Positions 24,119 to 35,294 of a DNA stretch of 64,000 nucleotides are shown piece by piece. The stretch is from Membranipora membranacea. Lineage: Eukaryota > Bryozoa > Gymnolaemata > Cheilostomatida > Membraniporidae. Within the stretch, counting starts at the first letter, position 1. Every line of letters begins with the position of its first letter. The translations under genes and the position numbers were made by a program. The notes under the pieces are model-generated. The model did not search any database, was not told the DNA's origin, and saw nothing but the letters and a program-made list of their open reading frames with translations. The stretch spans positions 22,379,681-22,443,680 of the forward strand of contig OU612071.1 in assembly GCA_914767715.1 (NCBI GenBank), given 5' to 3'.

Positions 24119-24864
24119 TTTTTATAGGATATTTTGAAGTTCACCATTCAAAGGGTATCACACTAGAGGTGACTAAGTCATAGTCGAGCATTACTAAATC
24201 AAGGTTCACAGTCAAGACACACAGACCAGATACACAGTCCAGACAGTACAGACACACAGTCCAGACAGTACAGACACACAGTCCAGATACACAGTCACAG
24301 TCGAGATTTACTCAGGGCCTACTCCGACCTTCAGGTGGGTGAGAGAAAACAAACTAAGTGCTGCACTATATTCATATGACAAAACAAGTCTGAATTTCAC
24401 TCACTATAAAAAGTTCTTCCTTTTTCATTGTTGTGAGTGATGATCTGAGTTTTGACTTCATCACAGGCTTGATGGAGTTTCATTACTCACTCACAACAAC
24501 ATTGCTTGCTTTGAAATACACCTTGAAATACACCTGTATAACATTATATAATATTTAGCAATTCACCAAGTTATAGGATGAAACTTAACTGCCGCAGTAT
24601 ATAAGCTAAACGACCAATCGAATAGAGAAAGATATCTCAGAAATGAACTTTTTATAGTGAGTGAAGTTCAAACTTGTTTTTTCATAGTGCAGCACTTTGT
24701 TTTATCTTCTCACCCAGCTGAGTATTGGAGGAGGCCCTGAGTAAATCTCGACTGTGACTGTTTGTCAGGACTGTGTGCCGGTACTGTGTGTCTCGACTGT
24801 GACTGGGTCACCTCTAGTGTGATACCTGTTGAATGGTGAATTTCAAAAGATCCTATAAAAAGCA
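24119..24864. repeat. 746-bp foldback element with long inverted arms
   Basis: The left arm 24119-24416 and right arm 24646-24864 are inverted copies. Matching blocks include TTTATAGGAT, TTCACCATTCAA, TATCACACTAGAGGTGAC, GTGCTGCACTAT and TCACTCACTATAAAAAGTTC. The left arm is longer because of a local tandem expansion of an ACAGTCCAGACAGTACAGAC-like motif (24225-24290). The 229-bp spacer contains a second hairpin. The right edge lies 18 bp before a splice acceptor (24881-24882) upstream of the RAG1-like gene. It has no protein. Confidence 0.8.
24426..24501. repeat. hairpin in the foldback spacer
   Basis: TTGTTGTGAGTGATGAT pairs with ATTACTCACTCACAACAA around a CTTCATCACAGGCTTGATG core. It is an inverted relative of 23956-24082. 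Confidence 0.7.
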
Positions 24865-24882
24865 AACTCTTTTTTTTTTCAG

Positions 24883-24987
24883 CGATGTGGTAGCCTTATC
24901 TCGGGTCAACCAGAAGCAAGGCATTTTGAATCCCACTCTCTCAAGCTCTTTGCCCAGAACATTTGCTTATTTGATCTTTCAATAAGC
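24883..24987 (+). other. candidate untranslated exon of the RAG1-like gene
   Basis: A long pyrimidine tract and CAG (ending 24882) precede, and AGC|GTAAGT follows at 24988. One frame is open through it, but the next exon has an in-frame stop before the start codon, so it would be 5' UTR. It is supported only by splice signals. Confidence 0.35.
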
Positions 24988-25531
24988 GTAAGTCATAGAT
25001 CGATCACTTAAAGCTGTATAATTCCACCTAGTGATTAGAGATCAAGCAGGTCTTGTTCATTTGTAACGAACGATCTTATCCCAAGTTTGTCAGTTTTGTG
25101 TGCAAATAAACACTCTGCTCAAATTATGTTTTGACGACATTGTCAACTAATTCTTAAACATGCAGACATATGTTTGTCAATTCACACTCTTTTGGTCCTT
25201 GTAGAACTGCCCAATGAATTACATATTACCCTTCCCATGTAGGTGTAGTTGAATCACATTTCATGACTGGCAATAGAGATTTTCAAAATGATGAGATAGA
25301 TTTGAAAAGAAAACATATCACCAGCAAGTTTTTGTTGAATATACTTGTTCCGTGTCGATAAACTCAGGATTCAGGATGCGTGTTGAGTGTATGTTCTTGG
25401 TTATCTCCTCTTTGAGATTAATATCAGGGAGAGGACAACCCGGTCTGCAAAGTGCCAAAGCCTGTAGTTATTATTAGTTTATGATTTGTATTGTCTATTT
25501 TTTTCAATTCCAAATTTTCATTATATTACAG

Positions 25532-25571
25532 ATATCCCTCTTCTCTTTGATATGTAGCTAAACCTGCATCT
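25532..25571 (+). other. 5' UTR part of the first coding exon
   Basis: The acceptor TTACAG ends at 25531. An in-frame TGA lies eight codons before the ATG at 25572, which argues that translation begins there and not upstream. Confidence 0.55.
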
Positions 25572-28500
25572 ATGGAGCCAGTTAGAGGTAAGTTGGTTTT
25601 ACATATCATCATACCTAGCCCTATGTCCCTATCATCAGATAGCAAATGAGTTGGAGTCTGTATTGCTGTACACACGGGTGGTGGGTGATATTGTAGTGTG
25701 AATCAGTGATCAATTTTAATGTCATGAGAATCATCATGCTGTACTGTACTGATCTCCATGTAGCTGACTGACTTTTTGAGTTTATCTTGTTTTCTAGTGT
25801 GATTTAACACCCTGAAGACTGTTTGTTATTCTCAAATATATTTTTTAGGCCCAGATGGATTCTTTGAGGGTCGCAAAATGTATGTCTCACAGGAAAGGGG
25901 ATTGTTTTTATCACAGGCTGCCTACTACGAGATTCTAGACATAAAACCAGATTGTAGGAGAGCTAAAGTCCCAGAAAACTTTCTTAAATCAAGAGGCTTG
26001 TCCATATCCGAGCACAAGGTAACAATGAAAATTTTGAAAAGTAGATTACTTTTTCCTAAGCAAGTCTCGTGTATCTGCACATGTACATGTTACTAAAATT
26101 CGAGCCGATAGGAGAACCCCTGGTGAATACAGCCAAAGTCCAGCTCTGATGCTCATCCTCAACCTATTTTCTTGCATTCGATCTTTATGGTTTGTTTTTC
26201 TGGCATTTCAGAAAGATCACAAGACCATTGGAGAAAGAAAGATTTCATTGTTATGCACAATAATGCAGTTGTTAAACAGACCACTTTCCTCTGGCGGTGA
26301 GGTTCTACCCAACCAGCTCAAGCTAGCAAAGTACTTGGAACGTCTTATATATAAAGAGTGTAAGTGTCCACTACAATTAATTTGTAGAATATACTATAGT
26401 GAGCTACGTAAGCACATTTTGCATAATATCACCAGCGTGAATCTCATTTATAAATTTTATGTGTTTGACCTTATTAGATGTTATGTGAAACAAAGTGAAA
26501 GAAAAAGGCGAAGTTTTTTTCTAATACGCTTGTTCTATTAAAATTAAATACTATAGTCAGCTGGCATCAAAAGCATATTATCTTTATTACCTTATGGAAA
26601 CTTGTTCGCCAATTTGATACCTTATTCTATCTTTTTCAGGTTTTCCTGATAATCGCCCTATAAGAAAACATAATGCTATTCTGAAGCCACTTGAGCCAGC
26701 CATCCAACTACGAAAACCACCAGTCAACACCAGAAAGAGGCTGATGACTCGTGTGAAAGCCGAACAGATCCACCGAAACAATCTCATCGGACAGGTTCAT
26801 GGAGGTATAAGAGAGTATAACAGCAGTGTGTTTTAAACCTAATTGTGGCCAAACCAAAGCTGAAAAGGCTGTGTGAGTACTGTTCTTTTTAAAGATTTTG
26901 TGTTGGTAACTCACATGTTGGATAGTTTTGGGGCTCTCTTGTGTGTCATTACAGGTATATGGGAATCTGATAACATGATATCTGGATGATGTTTATTTAC
27001 ATTAATTGTAGGATCTAAAGACAGTTTTCTCGCCTCAATGGCCTACCAGGCAAAAACTTGGAGGTTCGCCGTTTGTGAAGGAAGATTCAGTGGTGAGGAC
27101 CTTAATACCATCATCGAACGTCTACCATCGGACAAGATAGTAAAAAGACTCTCAAAAGCTGTCAACCGCAGACACACTATTAGTCCACGTGAGATTATTC
27201 ACATCACTGATAGTCAAAGTGTCAGCCGTACTATCAAGACACTCCGTCGTCACATCCCCAGTGCATTTCCAAGTGAGTCATTACATCTATTTTTAAGCAT
27301 AATGTTGATCCCTTCATTGTCATTATTTTCTAATTTCTAAAAAGATTTGAATTATTGATAACCTTGACTTCAAAATAAATTTAGACAGGCCACTGTATGG
27401 AATATTACCATTGGAACACCAAAGTGCTAAATTGTTTGTGATGTGACATTGGATTATGTAGTAGCAATGGTTTGTAGTCAACTGGTTTTTTGTTGCTAAC
27501 TCAATCAATTTTGATCAAATTTGAAGTTTGAACTCTGATTAGATTTTGCAGCTTGTTGTACTTTGTTGTTTACCTTTACCTAAAAAAAGGCTGTAAACAA
27601 TGTCAAGATAATCACAAGAAGCTGCTGATATTCATTACGTGCTACTTGACTGAAATAAATTTAGCTGAACTGTTATATGTTAGCTGCATTGCACAATCAT
27701 ATAGATACTTATTTAGACTCGATTCTTCACAGGTGATGTTCTTATAAATCTGGAGAAAAAGATGATGCGGTGTGATTTTGAGTTGCTATTCAAGCCCATG
27801 AAAACCACACACGGATGGAGGATCGAGCCACGATCGGTCAAAAACTACTTGCAGCTAATTATCCCTGCCAATACAAAAAACAACCGCTGGAAAGTAAGTC
27901 TGCCTTAGTGTGTAATATGGATGTTGAGTATCATTCATCAAATTATAAATTAATCTGTTCTGTTATTTGATGATTGCTGTGTAGTTTGAACCTTAAATGT
28001 TTATCAGTATGGTTATTTGTGTATTGTGCTGCTGTTAGCACTTTTCACTGCAGTTTTAGGGCAGAATTGTGGAGTTGTATTGTTGCCCTATCTGTTCATG
28101 AACAAAGAAAAGTGGATGCCATGTTTTTCCTTTTAATTAATATTTATTTCCATAAAGGCAGCATCATAAATGAATTTAATTATACTTCTGTAACAGGCAT
28201 TGCTCTGGTGGCAGCCTATTCAAATAGTGAATTGGTTGCTTTCACTGATAGTGCCTCCAAATTTAAGCTTGATGTGGTATTCTTGCTGACCAGTATGGGC
28301 TAATCAAAATTCAGCTTCCACTCTACACCAACTTTTCTATAATTTAGACACTGGTCAAGAAATGCTTATTGATTTGCAATCTTGTTTACTTCAGAACATA
28401 AACTGGATTCGAGGTGTTTCCAATTACTCTAATCAAACACATGTTGTCCATGTATTTTAAAACTGGAAATTTTCCTTATCTTGCTAATACCATCAGTATA

Positions 28501-31500
28501 CATTGAAACAATAGAGAGCTTAGTACACAGCGTTGTGGGGTGCCGTTGTTGGTAATTATGGTGTCTGAGAGTTTGTATTGGCTATTGTAAGTTGTCATTG
28601 ATTTGTTTATCTTTTGATTTGCTATTAGATATGGGGTGACGGGAGAGCCGTTGGTGGGCACAAAAGCACTGCCATCACAATCTCAGCTATAGACAACGGA
28701 TTAATTCTTAATCCACCGAAAGACCTCAAGATCCACTCCCCTCTCCTTGCCATGTCAGTGTGTGTATATTCAGGAGATGACCATCGCCTATCACTATCTG
28801 CCAACATCGGAGGTTGGCTTGATGAGTTTGTGGCCAATGACGATGCTGTGTGGTACTTAACGGGAGACACAATGTTTCTGAATGCTCTTGAGGGAGATTT
28901 TCATCCTAGAAAAATCAATGGTAAATTTAGTGAATGAGTTATTGATCAAGTTACTGACTGAAAGACATGACTAGCACATACTTGCTGTTTGAAAATGATG
29001 CAAAATAACTCTGTGTACATAATGATAATTTTAGCTGCATCTCAAGTATATATAAGTATGTATTACAGCATCAAATCTTTCCCCTAAATCAATTGGCTGC
29101 AAACTGCCAATCTGATAATTGTGTCAATGAATTTTCCATTGCTGGAGTTATCTTTGGCCAATATATTCCAGTATTATTGACATGAGCTCATCTATCGCAG
29201 TTGTAGCTTGTTGTTGCAGCTTGATAGCTGGTTATACATGCATTGGTGTATTCATAGGTAGGGTTAGCGGGCCATGGACCTACCACAATTTTGGAAAACC
29301 CCAAAAATTGACTAAGGTGATATTAGTACACATTAACTGTATTTATGTTTATCAATAGCAGCTGCTAAGGAAGGCCCCTTGTGTTATATTTAGGTATTAT
29401 GAAGGGATTAAACTGATGTAGCTGTTTTCCTTGGAAAATTTCTGCTTGTCATAAGGTTTAGAGTTCATCAATACATTTAAACTTTGAAGCATGTCAGCTA
29501 TGCTTCAATGCCATGGCCCCCTCAAAACATTTGCGCATATACGGGCCAGGCTCTAACAAGTAGCCTGTTTTGAATTGGTTGCGAAGGGAGATTGACCTCT
29601 AATCTTAGAAGGATATTGCCCTGAAAACTGCCTCAATTTTTAAATTTGTGTTTGGAGAGCCCCCATACCTTACTGCTATTTGAATGCCAAGCGATGGTAC
29701 TTGCTTTGTCTATCCTCAAGTCAAAATAATTGCAGAAAAGTATCAATTCCAGTAGGGATCAGAAATGATTTATGAAGCCCTAAAATTCAGTTGTTGCTGT
29801 AGCCAATTGCTTGTTAATCCCTTTCCAAATAGGGCTCAAACCCCTCAAGATTGCTTCAACTTTTCAAATTGTTTCTGGGAAGGCCCCCATATCCCCCCCT
29901 TGTGGGAAGGCATTCAGCCCCCCTCTCACACCCACCCCGCCTGGCCCTACAACTCTAAAACTCATGGATACAACCCTGTAATTATGATTGTTCTATTTAG
30001 GTAGTAACATATACAGTGAGGGCATGGAGGATAAAGATGCTACTGGTGCAGATGGGCTCAGGTCTTCATTGGGTCTGACCATCGACCGCTGCAATATGGA
30101 TAGTCTCTTGCCCTCTGTTCCCTTAGTCAGAAAAGTGATGTGTATAGATCACGCTGCATCTCGAGTGGCTGAAAAGCTCATCAACCTTACCCTAGAGACG
30201 ATTGTCGATGAGACTAGTGTCAAAGTGAAAGGGGATGTTATGTGGCGTGTAGACCTATTCTGTGATCGACTGAAGCAGCGAGATGTACTGACTGGTCACA
30301 TAGACATTGTCAATGGAAAGTTACAGGTACTAGTGCTTATCCTCTTTTGATGAAGTTGAAGTATTACAAAATTATTTGTTCTCATAAATTGTTGAAAAGA
30401 AACTTTATAAGCGCAAAACAATTATGGCTTTTCAGATTGAATTTACAGAAATCTGCTGCACCAGAGTTTCGTTCAAGGAATTTCCCCCTTATAATATATG
30501 ACATTTTCAGCTAATATTAACACGATGTCAATAATCCGTTTAATCCCATTTCATTCTTTTGACCATTCATTTATATCTACCTGATGTTGAATATGGTATA
30601 AACTGAACTGAACTTTAATCTGCGAGCATGTTAAAGGATTAAAATTATCCTGATGTAAATGCTATCTACTCACTAAACGCTGCGCTGAGCTGAGACCCGC
30701 AAAGTCACCTCTTCCTTTTTATTCCTAGTCGGAAATCACACTCAACAAGTCGAAAGCTCTCTCTGTGCTGGCACCGAAGGAGTATTTTGACTTCCCTGGT
30801 GAGACAAACGGGATTTATGACGACCTCTTGGTGGATGTCATCGTTCAAGCTCCAGTGATAAATGTACCAGCTATTGTCTTGAGAGAGCTAGATGGTTCTC
30901 GATGTCAGTCAACGTTAGTACGTTTCATCTGGAGAACTGCTGGGACCATGCTCCATATGCTTCGGTTAGTATTGTGTTGCACAACATCAGATATCCAACC
31001 AGAATTTTTAATTGGGATGATTTCTTCAAGTATTAAGATATAATATCATTTTAATTGGAAGTAAGCAGCACATAATTTGATAATAATAATATATTAACAT
31101 TACTTCTGCAATGTAGGATCTCTCACAAGTTGTATTGATATGAGTTTTGTCTATTTCTACAGTTCCACTGATGGCCTCATATATTATTACATTGATACTC
31201 TCTAGCAAGTATGTTTGTAAGTTTGTTGATGATGACTTCTTTTACTCTGCAGAGATAGCGAAAAGCCTCCAAGGCTGAAACCTGGTCGCGAGGAAGGCTC
31301 CAAAGATCCAGAGGATTATGACTTTGGATTGGAGTCATCTGACAAGAAAGAGTACCAACGGCTAGCAGACCTGCTGCATGCCTCAATGAAGTGTATGTGG
31401 TCATCAAAAGCAATGACCTCATATATCATGAAGCTGATTGACTATGTTCCGGCTTACCTAAACACCAGAGAAATTGCATCATTTATGCGGTAAGTAATTG

Positions 31501-33756
31501 ATTGGTTTTTTAAAGTATTCAAATGGTTTGCCCTTGCCATCGTAAGCAACTTGGGCGATACAAGCTACATCTGCCACTTTGTTTTCATCACTGAATTTCT
31601 CAAGGTGATATATATTGTTAAATGATACAGCCTTGTGCAAGAATTTTGAAATTAGTTTGGTTTGAAAGAGAAACTGTTCTTCTTATTTATTTGCAGACAA
31701 ATTAGTATGATATTATAATAATTAATAATACTTTTATCAAATCTACTCTGCTGTAGTCTTCTTATTTTTCTTGTGCTTTGTTCTTAGAATGTCCACAGAG
31801 CAGGGAGAACATCTCAACTATTCTCATCAGCGGCATTATATCAGCTGCACAAGCCATGGTGGGGGTAAAGCTCCAACATCCACTAACTATGAGCTACTGT
31901 TCTTTGATTTCCGAAAACTGTTGCCTTATCTGAAGGAAAAAACTAAACTACAGCATTGGATCGCTGAAGAAAAAGAGAAACAGCGAGAGAGGTGAAATAA
32001 TAGTCCTAATGCTCAGTATGGAAAGGGATTTTTTGGTGGCTTTCTAGTGGGAAACTCTTGAATTGGTTTTAGTGTGTTGTGATAATATCCCTTGAATTCG
32101 GTAGAACCATCATCACCATCAACTACTTGTGATTACAAAACAAAGCAAAACCATTTAGTAGCCCACTGACGCGATTACTATCAACTTGTTATGCCACAAG
32201 CACTTAGCAGATACGCTTCATATTTTTTGTATCTAATATGTGTAATGTAATTTTTTTCAGTGATGGTACTAGCACTACAGAAAGATTCAAGCATTTCAAG
32301 TCCTATGTCAGTTTTTTTGGGCAACTGCCCAAGAAGCTAGCTTCGATGAGAGATCAGTTCCTGGAGATGACAGATAATGTGCATCTTGATGCAAGCAAGG
32401 CTAGCTCTTGCCCAGATGGCATTCCTGTTCTGGTTATTGCCTCTGCTAGAGCTCCAGAGAGGAAGGTCACCCCACGGATCCTTATCACTGCTAAACGTCG
32501 AGGGTGGCCGGTAGTCAGTCACCAGTGGATGGATGCGTGTCTCAAAGCTAAGACAGTTATGCCTCACAATGAGTACCTGATTGACTACTCCCAGTTGAAG
32601 CTGAGAGTAACATCCATCAAAGCTGTAAGTCTATGATGTTATTGAATTACTTGATTATGTGGGATATGATCAAATAACATTCAATCACTCCCACTTATGA
32701 ACTCGCGACTCCCATCTCAGCTAGCCAACATAAGGTGCTAGCCAACATTAAGTGCCCAAACTAGCTTAACTAAATAAAATAGTATAAATTGTATTTCAGC
32801 TTAATGAGATCCAATCATGCAGATACCTATGCAATGGAATTTACAACCTAGTCAGCTAGAAGGAATATATTATATAGTTAGGTGGTATTTGACTGACATT
32901 AAGCTGCAGATCAGCACTGTCTTGTGATAAGCATATATATTATAATATATATTTAACAGCAGACTAATAGTAAGAACATTTTTCATTTCAGCCACCTCTC
33001 CTGGCACCTGGTACAAGGCGGAGCTATACAGTATTGAAAGCTGCAAAGCAAGCTCGTGAAAATGCTCTGAAGTCCCTATCTTCAGTGACAGTCATCAAGA
33101 GGAAACAAAACAAATATGTGTCACCATTCGTTTTGTTTTCAAAAAACGCGTATGGTAAAACATCTCAGGTGTTATCTTACACAGAGCGGAGGAGGGAGGT
33201 TGGACTTATGTGGAGAGAGATGAGAGAGAGTGAAAGAAATGATTATGTGCAGGCTGCCAAAAGAATCAGAGAGCGAGGTGCATTGAATATATTGAACTGC
33301 TGTCTGCCAAAATCCAAATGATGCCTATAAATGTTTTGGCTTTTAATCTAGTTATAGCAATACATTGTTGGCTCTACCCTTGTCAAACCTAGTTAGGAAG
33401 GCCAACGTAACTTTGAAATTATTTACATCAGTTACTGAGTAAAAGGCGATGGAAAAAGCAGTATTTCAGAATGCAACAGAGTGAAATTGGCTGATGTTAC
33501 AGAGTGGAGATATTTTAGGATTAACATTGATAACACTGTACTAAGACACAGAATTAGGATACTAATTACATGTTGTAACCGTTATTACCTTGTCATTTCA
33601 GGATTGAGAGTCAGTACGGATGGAGCAGTTGAACGTACTAGACGTGACAGGGAGATGGGAGAAGGCATGGTGCGAAAGAGAAGGAGAGACTGGAAACTGG
33701 ACAGTGAGGAGATGGGAGCGATTCCCAAATTTCAAAGGAGAAGTGGTATGTCATGA
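25572..33756 (+). CDS. RAG1/Transib-like DDE-core protein with BRCT and HMG-box domains
   Basis: Fourteen exons join in phase: 25572-25587, 25849-26018, 26212-26359, 26640-26804, 27012-27272, 27733-27893, 28629-28920, 30001-30326, 30729-30964, 31253-31489, 31788-31991, 32261-32624, 32992-33277, 33602-33745. All have GT...AG borders; the exon 9 donor is a weak GTTAGT. If exon 14 reads on to its TGA (33754-33756) the protein has 1006 residues. Residues 1-307 are helical and unassigned. Candidate catalytic residues are D311 (WGDGR), D387 (TGDTMF) and E678 (EQGEHLN), with a long helical insert between the last two, as in RAG1 (D600, D708, E962). The stretch before E678 (RLADLLHASM, IMKLIDYVP) also parallels the RAG1 region before its glutamate. 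BRCT is at about 745-850 and the HMG box at about 899-955. Seen: exons and motifs. Known: RAG1 residues and HMGB1 as a RAG cofactor. Inferred: homology and nuclear DNA role. Confidence 0.85.
28300..28625 (-). mobile_element. LINE reverse-transcriptase fragment in intron 6
   Basis: The minus strand reads KSMTTYNSQYKLSD then NNGTPQRCVLSSLLFQ (about 28600-28500), the RT block normally written GTPQGCVLSPLLF. Downstream it decays into stops. It lies antisense inside the last intron before the DDE core exon. Confidence 0.6.
28629..28920 (+). CDS. exon 7: first two acidic residues of the DDE-like core
   Basis: It starts IWGDGRAVGGHKS (D311), runs through a beta-rich stretch (AITISAIDNGLIL, LLAMSVCVYSGDD), then WYLTGDTMFLNALEG (D387). 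This strand-rich block followed by TGD resembles the RNase-H fold order of RAG1, in which GTGYD carries the second aspartate. Phase 0 in, phase 1 out. Confidence 0.6.
31788..31991 (+). CDS. exon 11: candidate catalytic glutamate
   Basis: It encodes MSTEQGEHLNYSHQRHY. The spacing E-x-x-E followed two residues later by N matches the RAG1 motif SEGNESGN, in which the second glutamate is catalytic. E678 is therefore the better candidate and E675 the alternative. The rest is a charged helical tail (KEKTKLQHWIAEEKEKQRE). Confidence 0.55.
32261..32624 (+). CDS. exon 12: BRCT domain
   Basis: The C-terminal BRCT half is clear: PRILITAKRRGWPVVSHQWM then DACL, with the conserved Trp at residue 828 and Cys three residues on, followed by P..EYLID. 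The N-terminal half (residues 745-800) has a FKSYVSFF strand and a VLVIAS strand but lacks an obvious Gly-Gly turn. BRCT domains bind phosphopeptides or DNA ends in repair proteins. A single domain occupying one exon suggests capture by exon shuffling. Confidence 0.7.
32992..33277 (+). CDS. exon 13: HMG box
   Basis: KYVSPFVLFSKNAYGK, a second helix TERRREVGLMWREM and a third helix with ERNDYVQAAKRIRER give the P..F.LF, W and Y positions of an HMG box in correct order and spacing. A basic linker (VIKRKQNK) precedes it and a very basic tail follows in exon 14 (MVRKRRRDWK), as is common beside HMG boxes. HMG boxes bend DNA. Confidence 0.75.
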
Positions 33757-34352
33757 TTACGGACCATTATAGACTTTGCATTACTTTCATATGCTATATG
33801 TACTGTTCATGTCAAGCAATTGGCAAGGAAAAAATTGCCCCCCATGTTTATTAACTATCAACGAATATAACTTTATGCTTCCCTTAAAGCACACACTTTA
33901 GAGTGTACAAATTGCAACAAGATTTGATTGAATTGAGCAGTGTATCACAAACGATGGACGAAAGGCTTTGTTCAGGGTTGAATTATTTTATTTACCACCA
34001 ATATTAATGCTATTAAATGGATATTCACTGGCTAAATTTGTCAAGTATACATAGGTGAGGATTACATGACACATGGGCCAGAAAATGATTCCAAAATAAA
34101 ATGTGTTATTGTGCAGAAAACACCACCATAACTATCATGGCTTAAAAGTTGGAGCTGGACAGCTGCTAATAATACAACTTTGGTGATAAAATGATTTTTT
34201 AGAGATGATACATAAAATATTTGATAATGGTGATCCAGCCCAGACAATATTTTAGGTTTTTGAAAGCTTTTGATACCAGAAATCATGAAATTTTACTTTC
34301 AAATTTTTGCTTATTTAAATTTAGTCATTCAGCAATACAACTCATCTGTTCC

Positions 34353-35020
34353 TCTCTAAGTAACCGTAGGCAATTTATCAAAATATATTCCTAGAAATCA
34401 ATTTTTAGGAATGTAACCCTTGAAGTGCCCCAGGGTTCTGTTTTAGGACCATTGTTATCACAAATGTGACATTGTGAAAGTTTCGGCTGCTTTCAATTAT
34501 ATTTTATTAGCCGACAACACAAGTTTACTCTGTGAAGATCTTGAAATTAATCCGTCAGAAATTGTTGAGATTGCGCAATGGCAATTGCCAATGAACTCAT
34601 AACACATTTTAGCAAAACCATGAAAGTAATTTTCAAAAATCCACAAAAATAATTAAGTATTAAGAAATTCGACAATTATAAACTTGGAATAGTGGACCAA
34701 GTTAAACAATTTTGTAACTATAATCAGTTTATTTTAATGATGTTTTGATATCTAACTAAATTTATGGGTGAGAGAATGATCCTAAAATATGTATTATACT
34801 TCTAACAACCCTCATCTCATCTATAGTGTGGAATTTTGGGGGCATGCGCCAGCATCTTTGATTTCAGGTGTTTTGATTAGTCAAAAGAAAGACTTCGAAT
34901 AATTACATCCAAGCCTCCTAATTCCCGCGTGACTCACAAATTTAAAGAATTGAACATAATGCCATATTCCATGCTTTTTGAGTTCAGGTTGCTTATTTTC
35001 TACAAAAATAACATCCTGGG
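34353..35020 (+). mobile_element. LINE reverse-transcriptase remnant (jockey/CR1-type)
   Basis: Plus-strand motifs in order: LSNRRQFIKIYS (34355), NVTLEVPQGSVLGPLLS (34410), ADNTSLLCED (34510, the ADDT catalytic block with D to N), YSVEFWGHA (34823), then SQKK (34877) and RIITSKPPNSRVTHKFKEL (34896). Frame changes and stops separate them. It sits in the gap between exon 14 of the RAG1-like gene and the next good exon and may have disrupted an exon there. Confidence 0.75.
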
Positions 35021-35294
35021 TGCCTAATGAAAACAGCTGCAATTTGATTGAAACATGTCACACCTTGACTACTAGAAAATCTAAATTATCATAAATTATG
35101 ATGACATGAGCTGATAAAAGAATTTCCTTTTGCTTAGAATTCTTCTAGCATCCTGGCCGAAGTCAGAAATGTTTCTGTCTGACAGCCCTTCTTTTTAAAG
35201 AAATTCTGTCATTCTCACTGTTTGCTAGCTCAAATAAATCTAATCATGATTAAATTATGTAATCTAAGGATATCATTACTTGCTCTAGTTTCAG

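Noticed and set aside
24119-33756. Foldback arms as terminal repeats of a transposon enclosing the RAG1-like gene
   Set aside because: Both arms lie upstream of the gene, and I found no matching copy downstream of 33.7 kb.
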